Shown: positions 1 to 7,683, counted from the stretch's first letter. The stretch: DNA of 59,496 nt from Chryseobacterium sp. YIM B08800 (GCF_026163565.1 NZ_JAPDKN010000036.1:1-59496), one strand, 5' to 3'. The notes: generated from the letters alone by a model not told the origin. Translations and numbers: made by a program.

Positions 1-438
1 CTTGCAAAACAGGCATTAGAAAAAGGAAATCCCCCAGTTGGTTCTATTGTAGTTTTTGAAGATAAAATCATTGGAAGAGGAATTGAATCCGCAAAATCAA
101 GTGGAGATATTACACAGCACGCAGAAATTTTAGCGGTAAAAGATGCCTTGAAAAACGGTTATCGAGAGGTTTTAGAAAAATCTGTGATGTTTTCTACTCA
201 CGAGCCTTGCATTATGTGTTCTTATCTTATCAGACATCATAAAATTGCAAAATTAATTTTTGGAGTTTCTGTTCCGTTTGTGGGTGGGCAATCTTCTGAT
301 TTTAAAATTCTTGAAACTGAAAATGTTCCGAAATGGGGAAATAAGCCGGAAATTGAATCGGGAATTGAATCGGGAATTTTGAAGAAGGAATGTGAGGTTT
401 TGAATAAAAAATTTGCAGAATATCTGTCGAATCAGTAA
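1..438 (+). CDS. nucleoside deaminase, cytidine/guanine/tRNA-adenosine deaminase family (5' end outside window)
   Basis: The reading frame is open from base 1, so the start lies outside the window. The two zinc-binding signatures of the cytidine/deoxycytidylate deaminase superfamily are present in order: HAE at about nt 118-126 (zinc His and proton-shuttle Glu) and PCIMC at nt 205-219 (the two zinc cysteines). Family members hydrolytically deaminate a purine or pyrimidine base. Sequence alone does not separate guanine deaminase, cytosine deaminase and a TadA paralogue. The text after PCIMC is not an obvious TadA C-terminus, so a small-molecule nucleoside deaminase is more likely. It is convergent with the Nudix gene with only 3 bp between the stops. 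Confidence 0.85.
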   Translation, partial: LAKQALEKGNPPVGSIVVFEDKIIGRGIESAKSSGDITQHAEILAVKDALKNGYREVLEKSVMFSTHEPCIMCSYLIRHHKIAKLIFGVSVPFVGGQSSDFKILETENVPKWGNKPEIESGIESGILKKECEVLNKKFAEYLSNQ

Positions 439-441
439 ATC

Positions 442-1071
442 TTAAAGTTTTAAAACTGATAACAATTCAAGAATTATTTTGGCAGTTGCCCCCCATACTT
501 TATGACCATTCACTTTATAAAAAGGTGTCGTCACCAAATCTCCGGGAATACTGATTTCACTACAACCGATAATATTTGGATCTAAAAAGGAATTCAGTTT
601 TAATTCGAAAATTTGCTGAACTTCACGGGGATCAGGTTTGAAATCTGGTCGATGTGGGAGATAACCAACGACTGGCAAAACACTGAAATCACTTGGACCG
701 ATATAAATTTCGGTTAATTCTCCTAAAACTTTGACCTCATCAGGATTAACTCCAATTTCTTCCTGTGCTTCCCGAAGCGCCGTTTGAATGAGGTTTTCAT
801 CTGTTTCCTCAAATCTTCCTCCTGGAAAACCAACCTCATTGGAATGAAAACCATCATAAGAATTCCTTAAAATCAGAGGAAAATAAATTTCATCATCAAT
901 TGGATATAAGAGCATTAACACAGCACTTTTTCTGGTTTTCTCAGTAGGTTTTAAAGTGAGATATTTTGCAGAAAGTGCTTCCATTATCTGATGTGCTTTT
1001 TCTCCCGGAAGTTCTTTTTTGAGATTTTTCTGAATCTTTTCAATGGATGAAGAAAAATTTTGCTTTTTCAT
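442..1071 (-). CDS. Nudix hydrolase, CoA pyrophosphatase (NudL/YeaB-like)
   Basis: A complete Nudix box is visible at residues about 84-108: GGRFEE, then REAQEEIG, matching GX5EX7REUXEEXGU. The residues just before it (about 69-83) fit the extra signature of coenzyme A diphosphatases, with LRN followed by GFPGG. Family members cleave CoA or acyl-CoA to 4'-phosphopantetheine derivatives and 3',5'-ADP using Mg2+. At 209 aa it has the usual length for a cytosolic enzyme without a signal peptide. The Nudix fold is certain; the CoA substrate is inferred from the family signature. No operon partner is evident. Confidence 0.9.
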   Translation of the reverse strand: MKKQNFSSSIEKIQKNLKKELPGEKAHQIMEALSAKYLTLKPTEKTRKSAVLMLLYPIDDEIYFPLILRNSYDGFHSNEVGFPGGRFEETDENLIQTALREAQEEIGVNPDEVKVLGELTEIYIGPSDFSVLPVVGYLPHRPDFKPDPREVQQIFELKLNSFLDPNIIGCSEISIPGDLVTTPFYKVNGHKVWGATAKIILELLSVLKL

Positions 1072-1146
1072 AATTTCAGTTTTAACCGATTAAAAAAGTC
1101 GGCTAAATCCACGTTAATAGATAATAGCCGGTTCATCATCTCAACA

Positions 1147-1812
1147 TCAACAGGAAATATCCGAACAAGATTGCCCATTAGCAGAGTCAGGAATGAACAT
1201 TGTCGTCAAACTTTCCTCAACAATTTCTTTTAAACTTTCAAAAGGTTGAAAACCGTGGGTAAGAACTTTCACAACTCCATTTTCCAAGGTCAGTAAAGTC
1301 GGAAATCCCTGAACGCCTAATTGTTTGCTGAATTGAAATCCCTGCGCGGTTTTCAATTTCATCTCTTCCGAATTAAAACTTTCTAAAAAAACATTCTTTT
1401 CAACTCCTATTTCTTCTGCTAAATCTGCCAAAACCTCATCATTGGTAATGTCTTTCCCTTCCATATAAAATGATTTTTGCATCAGACTTAAAAATTCGAA
1501 ATCTTTCTCCGGTAGAAATCTTTGGATAACTACTAATGCACGGCTTGAAGGTTCTGTATCGTAATGAAAACTATCAGAAACAAATTTCATCGAATGGTCG
1601 AAATACTGACCACTGCGAAAGTTTACATTTCTCCAGTGATATTCAAGGAAATCTTTATATTCTTTGGTCACCTTCTGCTTGCTTCCCGGTGCAAAACCAC
1701 CTGAAACAATCTGTAAATCAATATTTGGATAGTTTTCTTTTAGCTCTTTCATCACCGGGCTGAAACCATAACACCACGAACACATCGGGTCTGTAAAATA
1801 ATACAATTTCAT
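1147..1812 (-). CDS. DsbA family protein (FrnE/2-hydroxychromene-2-carboxylate isomerase-like thioredoxin fold)
   Basis: The N-terminus starts directly with a thioredoxin-fold strand and a CSWC active site (residues about 11-14) followed by YGF. A cis-proline loop, GFPTLL, lies near residue 170. These features define the DsbA/FrnE group. There is no signal peptide, so it probably acts in the cytoplasm. An additional cysteine pair sits at the extreme C-terminus (CSDISC). The gene lies beside an AraC-type regulator. Its upstream region (TAAATTTG -7 box plus a roughly 40-bp block) is shared with the oxidoreductase at 2963-3547. A role in disulfide, thiol or oxidant stress is inferred from this context. 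Confidence 0.8.
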   Translation of the reverse strand: MKLYYFTDPMCSWCYGFSPVMKELKENYPNIDLQIVSGGFAPGSKQKVTKEYKDFLEYHWRNVNFRSGQYFDHSMKFVSDSFHYDTEPSSRALVVIQRFLPEKDFEFLSLMQKSFYMEGKDITNDEVLADLAEEIGVEKNVFLESFNSEEMKLKTAQGFQFSKQLGVQGFPTLLTLENGVVKVLTHGFQPFESLKEIVEESLTTMFIPDSANGQSCSDISC

Positions 1813-1846
1813 AATTTTAAATTTTAATTGTTTTAAATTTCTTAGA

Positions 1847-1912
1847 CAAATTTAGGTTCGTTTTTACAGAGATGATTTCTTAAAAAGTTCAAAAACTATC
1901 GTGAAAAGTTTA
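1847..1912 (-). promoter_or_regulatory. promoter -7 box and putative AraC-family operator of the DsbA-like gene
   Basis: The -7 element TAAATTTG (minus strand, 1847-1854) matches TAnnTTTG, but no TTG stands 19-21 nt further upstream, which suggests dependence on an activator. A block starting at 1882 (minus strand GAACTTTTT, then AAACTTTTC about 20 bp away) aligns 33/40 with the block at 3620-3658 and lies exactly the same 28 bp from the -7 box. Two half-sites about two helical turns apart are typical of AraC-family binding. The regulator assignment is inferred. Confidence 0.55.
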
Positions 1913-1927
1913 GTATTATTAAAAAGA

Positions 1928-2812
1928 TTAAAGTTGCTGTTGCAGCTGCTTTGGTGTATTTCTGTATTTCTGTTTGAAAGACGCTATAAAATGAGCAGGA
2001 GTTTCAAAACCAACTTCATACGCTATTTCTGTAACATTCTTTTCTGAATTTTTTAATAGTTCGTAAGACTCTTCCAATCGGCGTTGCATAATCCATTTTC
2101 CGGGATTTGTTTTGAAGGTCTGAATAAACTTTCTTTTAAACGTCGACAGACTGCAGTTTGCGAGAAAAGCATATTGCTCCAAGGAAATATTTTCTTTGTA
2201 ATTGTTCTGCATCAATACGACCAAATCAGGATTTTGATGAGTATCAAGACTGCGTAATCGTTTTTCAAAATGATATCCATTGGGAGCGGAAATTAAAATC
2301 TGAAATAATTCTCTCATTTTAAAAGGTAATAAAACCTGTAACCGCTCTTTATCCTGATTTAACTCGAAATAAGATTTAAATTGGACAATAACCGAATTCA
2401 TTAATTCATCTTCTTCCAACAAAGCAATATCTCCGTTTAGACAGTCTTCAACTTGCGTGTGAGTATTATTTTTACAGTCGAAAATGGCATCGATTTGGGA
2501 CTGAAGCCAAGTATCAGAAAAGAAAATAATGATTGATTCATAGCCTTTTTCTTCATTTTGAATTTTATCAGAAACCAGATAAGAACCCTTTTTCATAAAA
2601 AAACCAGAACCGGCCGGAACAATTCTCTTCATTCCACACCCCAAAATCTCTTTTGTACCTTGCAGAACAATGTTGATCATATTCATATGAACGCACATAT
2701 TGGCTTTGATGATTTCCTGGTGAGTCTTGTAATGCATCACCTGAATATCATCATTCCACGATAAAACCTTGGGATTTTCTTTGATAATTTTACTGCAATT
2801 GAGATTGTTCAT
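1928..2812 (-). CDS. AraC family transcriptional regulator
   Basis: The last 100 residues or so carry the double helix-turn-helix of AraC/XylS proteins. The first helix pair includes LEQYAFLANCSLSTFKRKF (about 213-231). The second has the family hallmark IAYEVGFETPAHFIASFK (about 262-279) followed by a conserved PKQL end. The N-terminal 190 residues form a cupin-like or unassigned sensor domain. Its gene lies between two minus-strand genes that share a conserved promoter-proximal block, so these are its likely targets. A pair of ATGGACAA sites 21 bp apart just upstream of its own start could serve autoregulation. The effector is unknown. Confidence 0.92.
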   Translation of the reverse strand: MNNLNCSKIIKENPKVLSWNDDIQVMHYKTHQEIIKANMCVHMNMINIVLQGTKEILGCGMKRIVPAGSGFFMKKGSYLVSDKIQNEEKGYESIIIFFSDTWLQSQIDAIFDCKNNTHTQVEDCLNGDIALLEEDELMNSVIVQFKSYFELNQDKERLQVLLPFKMRELFQILISAPNGYHFEKRLRSLDTHQNPDLVVLMQNNYKENISLEQYAFLANCSLSTFKRKFIQTFKTNPGKWIMQRRLEESYELLKNSEKNVTEIAYEVGFETPAHFIASFKQKYRNTPKQLQQQL

Positions 2813-2870
2813 TGTTCATTAATTTTCTTGCTATGCCCTGTAAAATTGATGAATTTAAATCGGATAAAAA

Positions 2871-2899
2871 ATGGACAATTTTTATTTCGTAATGGACAA
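2871..2899. promoter_or_regulatory. direct repeat ATGGACAA x2, 21-bp period, upstream of the AraC gene
   Basis: ATGGACAA occurs at 2871-2878 and again at 2892-2899, exactly two helical turns apart and upstream of the araC-type start at 2812. A third copy occurs at 3738-3745, upstream of the serine hydrolase. The geometry suits an AraC-type dimer, but the motif differs from the block shared by the two neighbouring promoters. Function is inferred. Confidence 0.35.
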
Positions 2900-2914
2900 A
2901 ATTTTATTAAATCC

Positions 2915-2943
2915 AAAAAGAGATGCATTATACATCTCTTTTT
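2915..2943 (-). terminator. intrinsic terminator after the oxidoreductase gene
   Basis: A perfect 11-bp stem (AAAAAGAGATG / CATCTCTTTTT) closes a 7-nt loop 20 bp past the stop of the gene at 2963-3547. It ends in a T-run on the minus strand. Confidence 0.75.
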
Positions 2944-2962
2944 TATTAATTTGAATTAGTGC

Positions 2963-3547
2963 TTATTTCAATTCATTACTAAGTTCAGCAACATTTGCAT
3001 CTTCTTTTTCAGCATTAAAACGATCCAGAAACTCCAAATATAATGGTAGGCTTCTTTCTACCCATTCCTGCGATGGCTCGAAGGTCATTCCGTAGTAAGC
3101 GAAAAGTGGCTGGTAATCGGCTTTAATCCAGTCAAACATTGCTTCATAAGGACGGGTAAGATCTTCAAGATTAAATTTCAATGGTGTTCCGCGCTGCAGA
3201 TGTTCTTCTTTCAATCCTAAAGAAATCGCCAAAGCCACTTTCTTTCCTCCAAACCTGAAACCACTTGAGCTTCCATAAGCCCAACCGTGAGTAAGAACTT
3301 CATCAAACCATTTCTTTAATAAGGCAGGGCCATAATACCAATAATATGGAAACTGGAAAATAATATGATCGTGCTCCTCAACCAGTTTTTGCTCTGCTTT
3401 AATATCAAATTGCTGATCCGGATACACTTTGTGTAATTGATGGATATGAAATTTTTCAGGATATTTTTCTAATTCTTGTAACCACAATTTATTAATCACT
3501 GAGTTCTCAATATCAGGATGCGTGATGATAATTAATGTCTTTTTCAT
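2963..3547 (-). CDS. NAD(P)H-dependent oxidoreductase, flavodoxin-like fold (KefF/MdaB/NQO type)
   Basis: The 194-residue protein begins with a beta-strand followed by THPD. It contains the family motif FQFPYYWYYGPALLKKWFDEV (about 73-93) and a HGWAYG segment, typical of the NAD(P)H:quinone oxidoreductase/KefF flavoproteins, which reduce quinones or electrophiles with bound FMN or FAD. No signal peptide is present. The promoter-proximal region (TAATTTTG at 3585-3592 and the block at 3620-3658) closely matches that of the DsbA-like gene. Coordinate induction by the AraC-type regulator encoded between them is the simplest reading. The natural substrate cannot be told from sequence. Confidence 0.88.
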   Translation of the reverse strand: MKKTLIIITHPDIENSVINKLWLQELEKYPEKFHIHQLHKVYPDQQFDIKAEQKLVEEHDHIIFQFPYYWYYGPALLKKWFDEVLTHGWAYGSSSGFRFGGKKVALAISLGLKEEHLQRGTPLKFNLEDLTRPYEAMFDWIKADYQPLFAYYGMTFEPSQEWVERSLPLYLEFLDRFNAEKEDANVAELSNELK

Positions 3548-3584
3548 TTTAAATTTTTAGGTATTTAATTACGTTTTGATAAGA

Positions 3585-3658
3585 CAAAATTAGGTCAGGA
3601 TTTGAAGTCTTTATTTCATTAAAAGTTCAAAAAATATCGTAGAAAGTTCAGAGTTATT
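3585..3658 (-). promoter_or_regulatory. promoter -7 box and putative AraC-family operator of the oxidoreductase gene
   Basis: TAATTTTG (minus strand, 3585-3592) is a TAnnTTTG -7 box without a -33 TTG at the usual distance. Starting 28 bp upstream is the same block seen at 1881-1920, with conserved half-sites GAACTTTT and GAACTTTC around a conserved ACGATA core. Confidence 0.55.
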
Positions 3659-3833
3659 GATTATTGAAAGCTATAATTGATATTATAAAAAAATCTGTTG
3701 TAACCTTCTAAATTGAGATATTTTAATTTGGCTTAAAATGGACAATTTTCAAATTAGAATAGATAAAATTTCATTGAGTTTAAGCCGATATTCATTGAAA
3801 ATATTAACTAAGTTTACTGCTCAAAATAATGCT

Positions 3834-4937
3834 ATGCGACTACGTTTCACAATACTTCTATTTCTCTGCCTGATTTTTAAAACTTCAGCTCAAACTCATA
3901 CTGATCTTTATCAAAAAATTATCGATTCGGTTTATGAAAAAAATCCTGAAATGATTGGGGTTTTGGTACACATCGAATCTCCCAAAATTTCCTTGAGCTA
4001 CGCTAAAGGCTTCGACGGAAAAAATTCCAAACAAAATTTGAATGTACAAAAACCTGTGTTGATTGCTAGTACCACTAAAACTTTTATGGCAGCAACGATA
4101 CTTCGCCTGGCAGAAAAAGGTAAGTTAAATATTAATCAAAAAATAAAAAACCTAATTACTGAAACATCAAGAATGCAATTGACGAAGGCTGGATATCATT
4201 TAGACTTCATAACCATTAGTCATTTGCTTTCTCATACTTCTGGAATCAGAGATTATGTTGATGAAGGCTATTTCAAGTTTATCAATGAAAATAAAAAGCA
4301 TCAATGGACAAGAACTGAGCAAGTTGAAAGAGCTTCAAAATTGGGACAACCTTTAGGAAAACCAAGAACTTTATTTCGTTATGCAGACATTAATTATGTT
4401 TTGCTATCGGAAGTTATTGAACATTTTACAGATGAGCCTTTTTATACTTCGGTACGTAAATTATTGAAATTTAAAGAAAATCATTTAAACAATACGTGGT
4501 TTATTCAATTGGAAAAACAGCATGAAAATACTTTGCCGTTGGTCAATCAATATTGAAGTCATTTTAACTGGAATATTAAAGACCTGAATCCGTCTTGGGA
4601 TTTGTACGGCGGTGGCGGATTTGCTTCTAATGTAGAAGATATGGCTCGCTTCTATCAATTGTTATTCAGCAGAAAGATCATTAAAAATAAAGATATTTTA
4701 AAGCTAATGTATACCGATGTTCCACCAGATTTTACTACTAATTACTGTTTGGGAATTCGCAAAATTAAAATCGAGGATATTATGGGTTACAATCACGGAG
4801 GCGGTTTGGGCACCGATGCAACTTATTTTCCTGAACTGAATGCGACTATTTCAATTGCTTCTGTTGAAGCTGATAAAAGAAATGTTGCTTTGCAAATACG
4901 GGATCTTCTAATTGAGAGATTAAGAAAAGAAAAATAA
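3834..4937 (+). pseudogene. beta-lactamase-family serine hydrolase (S12-like), interrupted by an in-frame TGA
   Basis: Two open stretches lie in the same frame and are separated by one TGA at 4554-4556; the sequence between that stop and the downstream methionine still reads as good protein (SHFNWNIKDLNPSWDLYGGGG-like). Signatures of class C beta-lactamase-related hydrolases are split across it. The SxxK motif STTK lies at 4068-4079 and the YxN-equivalent YAD near 4380, both before the stop. The HGGG of the third motif lies near 4795, after it. The ATG at 3834 is preferred over 3738 because it opens a clear signal peptide ending in SAQ. Readthrough or a sequencing error is possible, but a single nonsense mutation is the plain reading. 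Confidence 0.8.
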
Positions 4938-5372
4938 ATTTGAGAAAATTAGGAGAAGATTCCAAAAGATTGTAATAGCGTTTTTTACACATAAATATAT
5001 AAAGCTGGTGAATAATACCTTATTCCTTAGATAGAATTTCTTTTTTATTAAATTCATCTACTTTTATAAGCTCTGATCTTCTCCAATATAAGGCGACTCA
5101 ACTCCTCCTCTACGAAAAATAAAATATCCTTTTCCGGAGAACATATTGGATACAAAATTAATCCGAATATAGGCTTTATCATCATCAGTTAATTGATGGT
5201 TATTTAACAAAAAAAAGTGGTTTTAATCGTGTGAAGCACACTGAAAATTTTATTTAAATATGTATTTAAAATTATAAAAACATTGATAAATATCAAGAAT
5301 AAATTACTGCATTTATCAATATCTGTCTTCTTCTCATTTCTGAAATTTGTCAAATAAACAACAACATTTACT
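4938..5372. other. gene-poor stretch with one coding remnant
   Basis: Apart from the minus-strand remnant annotated at 5020-5202, I see no promoter, RNA or intact gene in these 435 bp. The plus-strand side is simply AT-rich. Confidence 0.4.
5020..5202 (-). pseudogene. C-terminal coding remnant with a frameshift
   Basis: On the minus strand, one frame reads a protein-like stretch (DDDKAYIRINFVSNMFSGKG, then RRGGVESPYIGED) up to about 5080. A one-base slip leads into a second frame (SELIKVDEFNKKEILSKE) ending in TAA at 5020-5022. No start codon or upstream body of the gene remains; the frame closes at a stop near 5205. I do not recognise the family. The mixed-polarity composition is unlike random AT-rich sequence, so a decayed gene end is the best explanation, with modest confidence. 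Confidence 0.35.
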
Positions 5373-6291
5373 ATGCTCAATAATGACAATATTATATTAG
5401 TGACCGGCGCTACAGGTTCACAAGGAGGAGCTGTAGCAACAGCATTACTAAAAAGAGGAAATAAAGTCCGAGTGATGGTTCGAAAGTCATCCATCGATTC
5501 ATCAATAGCCCAAGCATTAAATAAAGCTGGTGCAGAGATTGTAATCGCTGATCTGGAAGATAAAGAGTCAATTGAATTAGCCTTACAAAATGTGTACGGG
5601 CTATTTTCCGTTCAGGCTATGTCTGACGGAACAGATTCGGAGAGAAGGCATGCGGATATTTTAGTGGATGCTGCATTAAGAAAAAATGTGCAACATGTAA
5701 TTCATGTTTCGGTCAGCCAGCTTGGAAACTATCAAAAATTTCCTAAATGGGGTGAAAATAGATGGAATGAAAAATACTGGCTAGACAAAAGCTATGCAGA
5801 AGAGAAAGTAAAAAATGCAGGCTTTAAATATTGGACAATTTTAAGACCCACATTTTTGATGGATAATTTTGTTCAGCCCAAAGTTAATTTTATGTATCCA
5901 GGATTAGATTCAGGGAAAATAACTGTTGTCTTTAATGCAAAAAAAGAAACTACAATTTATTGATGTTGCGGATACTGGTGAATTTGCAGCAGCGGCGTTC
6001 AATAATGCAAAAAATTTTGATCATAAAATTATTGAACTGGCTGGTGATGAGCTGACTATTGAAGAAATGGTTGCTAAAATAAGTAGAATAACAAAAAAAA
6101 CAATCAAAGTGGAACACGTTACTGAAGAAGAAGCAATTGCAGATGGAATGATCTGGCCATATGCCAATTATCAGGAGTGGACAAATCAAGTAGGCTATTC
6201 GGTAGATATTAATGCTTTAAAAAGCTTTGGGATTCCTCTTACATCATTTACACAGTTTTTAGAAAAAAATAGAAATAAGCTTCCCTTATAA
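5373..6291 (+). pseudogene. NmrA/NAD(P)-binding (atypical SDR) family protein, frameshifted in an A-tract
   Basis: The N-terminal part has the Rossmann motif VTGATGSQGG (about residues 9-18), typical of NmrA-like atypical short-chain dehydrogenases and quinone-dependent or redox-sensor relatives. The frame ends at about 5963. The continuation (FIDVADTGEFAAAAF onward) runs in the +1 frame to 6291. The junction is the seven-A run at 5939-5945; six A would restore one continuous protein of about 305 aa, the usual family length. So this is a one-base insertion in a homopolymer, either real decay, slippage or a sequencing error. Both halves look well conserved, so any loss is recent. Confidence 0.8.
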
Positions 6292-6305
6292 TCTAATGCT
6301 TATTT

Positions 6306-6430
6306 AGGTGGCAATATACCTGAATTTACTTAATTTTCATTTATTTCATAATCTACTCTACTTGTCGATAAATAGTAAAATTCGGGATTATGTAAAATTT
6401 CAAGATTACACATTAAGTATATTGCCACCT
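6306..6430. repeat. 125-bp element bounded by perfect 14-bp inverted repeats (MITE-like)
   Basis: AGGTGGCAATATAC at 6306-6319 is exactly repeated in inverted orientation at 6417-6430. The 97 bp between them are AT-rich and non-coding. It lies between the frameshifted NmrA gene and the IS1-type transposase. I find no flanking target duplication next to the arms. It may be a non-autonomous element or an IS end fragment. Confidence 0.5.
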
Positions 6431-6472
6431 TATAAAACTACATTTTGATCTAATTCAAATAGGATAAACTCT

Positions 6473-7168
6473 TCACTTCCTTATGCTCTTAAGAGAAGTT
6501 CCCCAAAAATAAATCCTCAATATAGCATCTGTATATTTATCTTTTTGAGCTTTATTAATACTCTTTCTTCCCAATCGCTTTATGTGGGTTCTTAAATCAA
6601 GAAATTTCCGTTCAATATGATTGGTCTCTCTACGTTTTGTACTGTGAAGATGTTTTGGAATTAACTTAGGAGAGATATTCAAGCGGTCGCTGTATATCTT
6701 TTTTGGATTTGCAAAAAGCAAAGTATCTGTAATACATTGTATCGTTTTGGTTGTTCTTCTACCAAGCTTATAGTCAATTACTTTCTTTGTTTCCCTACAA
6801 TAAGCCGCAACTATCCACCGTTCATTAGTTTTACATTTAGTATATGTTTTCAGTTCATCAATTTCGATGGTAATATCCTTAGGAATAGGAGGCTTAACTA
6901 CTTTCGAAGCGATTTTTAAAATCTTTTTTAGTACAGTCGTCTTGCTTACATCAAGTAATCTGCTAATTCCTCTAATACCAACTCCTTCTTTTATCAGCTG
7001 TTGAATATTATGATTAGTACTTTTATGATATGCACGATAAGAATAGTTCCCAATGAACTTCTTTTTGCATTTTTTGCACTGATATCGCTGTTTATTTTGT
7101 GATGTTATTCCTGCCTTGATACAGTAGCTGTAATTACAGTGAATGCATTGATTTCGCCGTTTATTCAT
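6473..7168 (-). CDS. IS1 family transposase (single-ORF InsAB type)
   Basis: The 231-residue protein has an N-terminal zinc ribbon (CIHC near residue 8, CKKC near 32), then a helix-turn-helix with GIRGISRLLDVSKTTVLKKI. The catalytic part resembles InsB of IS1: an acidic residue in EIDELKTY (about 95-101), a second in IYSDRL and a Glu in HIERKFLDLRTHIKRLGRKS (about 187-206), giving a DDE-type triad. It appears full length in one frame, without the IS1 programmed frameshift. Imperfect IS1-like terminal sequence lies just upstream of its start (7176-7208); the other end was not found with confidence. Confidence 0.88.
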   Translation of the reverse strand: MNKRRNQCIHCNYSYCIKAGITSQNKQRYQCKKCKKKFIGNYSYRAYHKSTNHNIQQLIKEGVGIRGISRLLDVSKTTVLKKILKIASKVVKPPIPKDITIEIDELKTYTKCKTNERWIVAAYCRETKKVIDYKLGRRTTKTIQCITDTLLFANPKKIYSDRLNISPKLIPKHLHSTKRRETNHIERKFLDLRTHIKRLGRKSINKAQKDKYTDAILRIYFWGTSLKSIRK

Positions 7169-7175
7169 AATGATT

Positions 7176-7208
7176 TAAAGTAAATTAGTAACTCCACGTC
7201 TGAACCAT
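7176..7208. repeat. IS1-like terminal sequence, copy A (next to transposase)
   Basis: Read on the minus strand it begins GGTTCAGACGTGGAGTTACT, which resembles the IS1 left end (GGTGATGCTGCCAACTTACT) and is placed about 39 nt from the transposase ATG, as in IS1. It aligns with copy B at 7330-7362 in about 27 of 33 positions, in the same orientation, 154 bp apart. Confidence 0.5.
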
Positions 7209-7265
7209 CTAACATAAATTACTTCGTTCCGGAGTCGCTATTTCGCTTTTTTAGTCGGCAAAAAT

Positions 7266-7297
7266 AAAAAACGATGCATTATAATACATCGTTTTTT
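7266..7297 (-). terminator. intrinsic terminator downstream of tRNA-Ser
   Basis: An 11-bp perfect stem (AAAAAACGATG / CATCGTTTTTT) with a 10-nt loop and T-runs in both directions lies about 80 bp past the tRNA 3' end on the minus strand. Confidence 0.7.
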
Positions 7298-7329
7298 CTA
7301 TTATATCTTTGTACCGTATTGATAATCAA

Positions 7330-7362
7330 TGAAGTTAATTAAAAACTCCACATCTGTACCAT
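7330..7362. repeat. IS1-like terminal sequence, copy B (next to tRNA-Ser)
   Basis: On the minus strand GGTACAGATGTGGAGTTTTT lies only 12 bp past the tRNA-Ser 3' end. It is a direct imperfect copy of 7176-7208. This may be the end of an older or nested IS1-like insertion, or tRNA-flanking sequence captured by the element. Confidence 0.4.
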
Positions 7363-7373
7363 TACCCAACTTG

Positions 7374-7458
7374 CGGAGAGAGAGGGATTCGAACCCCCGG
7401 ACCTGTTACAGTCAATAGTTTTCAAGACTATCGCAATCGACCACTCTGCCATCTCTCC
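7374..7458 (-). tRNA. tRNA-Ser (anticodon UGA)
   Basis: The minus strand folds as a class II tRNA. The acceptor stem GGAGAGA pairs with TCTCTCC, followed by discriminator G. The anticodon loop is CTTGAAA between ATAGT and ACTAT, giving anticodon TGA. A long variable arm and the T loop TTCGAAT follow. It is 85 nt long; CCA is not encoded (the next bases are CAA). It reads serine UCA-type codons. Confidence 0.97.
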
Positions 7459-7492
7459 TTAAACTCCGATTGTATCGTTGTTTTCAGTGGTG

Positions 7493-7500
7493 CAAATATA
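7493..7500 (-). promoter_or_regulatory. -7 promoter box for tRNA-Ser
   Basis: TATATTTG on the minus strand matches TAnnTTTG and lies 34 bp upstream of the mature tRNA 5' end. Confidence 0.55.
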
Positions 7501-7628
7501 GAACGTTTTTCAATTATGTCAAAATATTTTTACTATAAATTTTAACAAAAATTAATAATCGACTAAAAATCAGACTCATTATTTTCACAAACATCAATTA
7601 ATACAGAGAAAATTTAGATTAGAAAGCA

Positions 7629-7657
7629 AAAAACACACCTCAAAGAAGTGTGTTTTT
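7629..7657 (-). terminator. intrinsic terminator of trxB
   Basis: A 10-bp perfect stem (AAAAACACAC / GTGTGTTTTT) with a 9-nt loop and a downstream U-run on the minus strand lies 26 bp past the trxB stop. Confidence 0.8.
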
Positions 7658-7683
7658 CAGATTTATAAATTAATTTTTAATAA

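Noticed and set aside
1536..1763. Plus-strand 75-residue ORF inside the DsbA-like gene
   Set aside because: Antisense shadow; no start context or conserved motif.
5204..5494. 96-residue minus-strand ORF over the start of the NmrA-like gene
   Set aside because: Composition is low in ordered motifs and it overlaps the convincing Rossmann-motif start of the plus-strand gene; the remnant at 5020-5202 is a different frame.
7266..7297. Hairpin near the IS1 end taken as an attachment site
   Set aside because: A simple T-flanked stem downstream of tRNA-Ser is better explained as a terminator.
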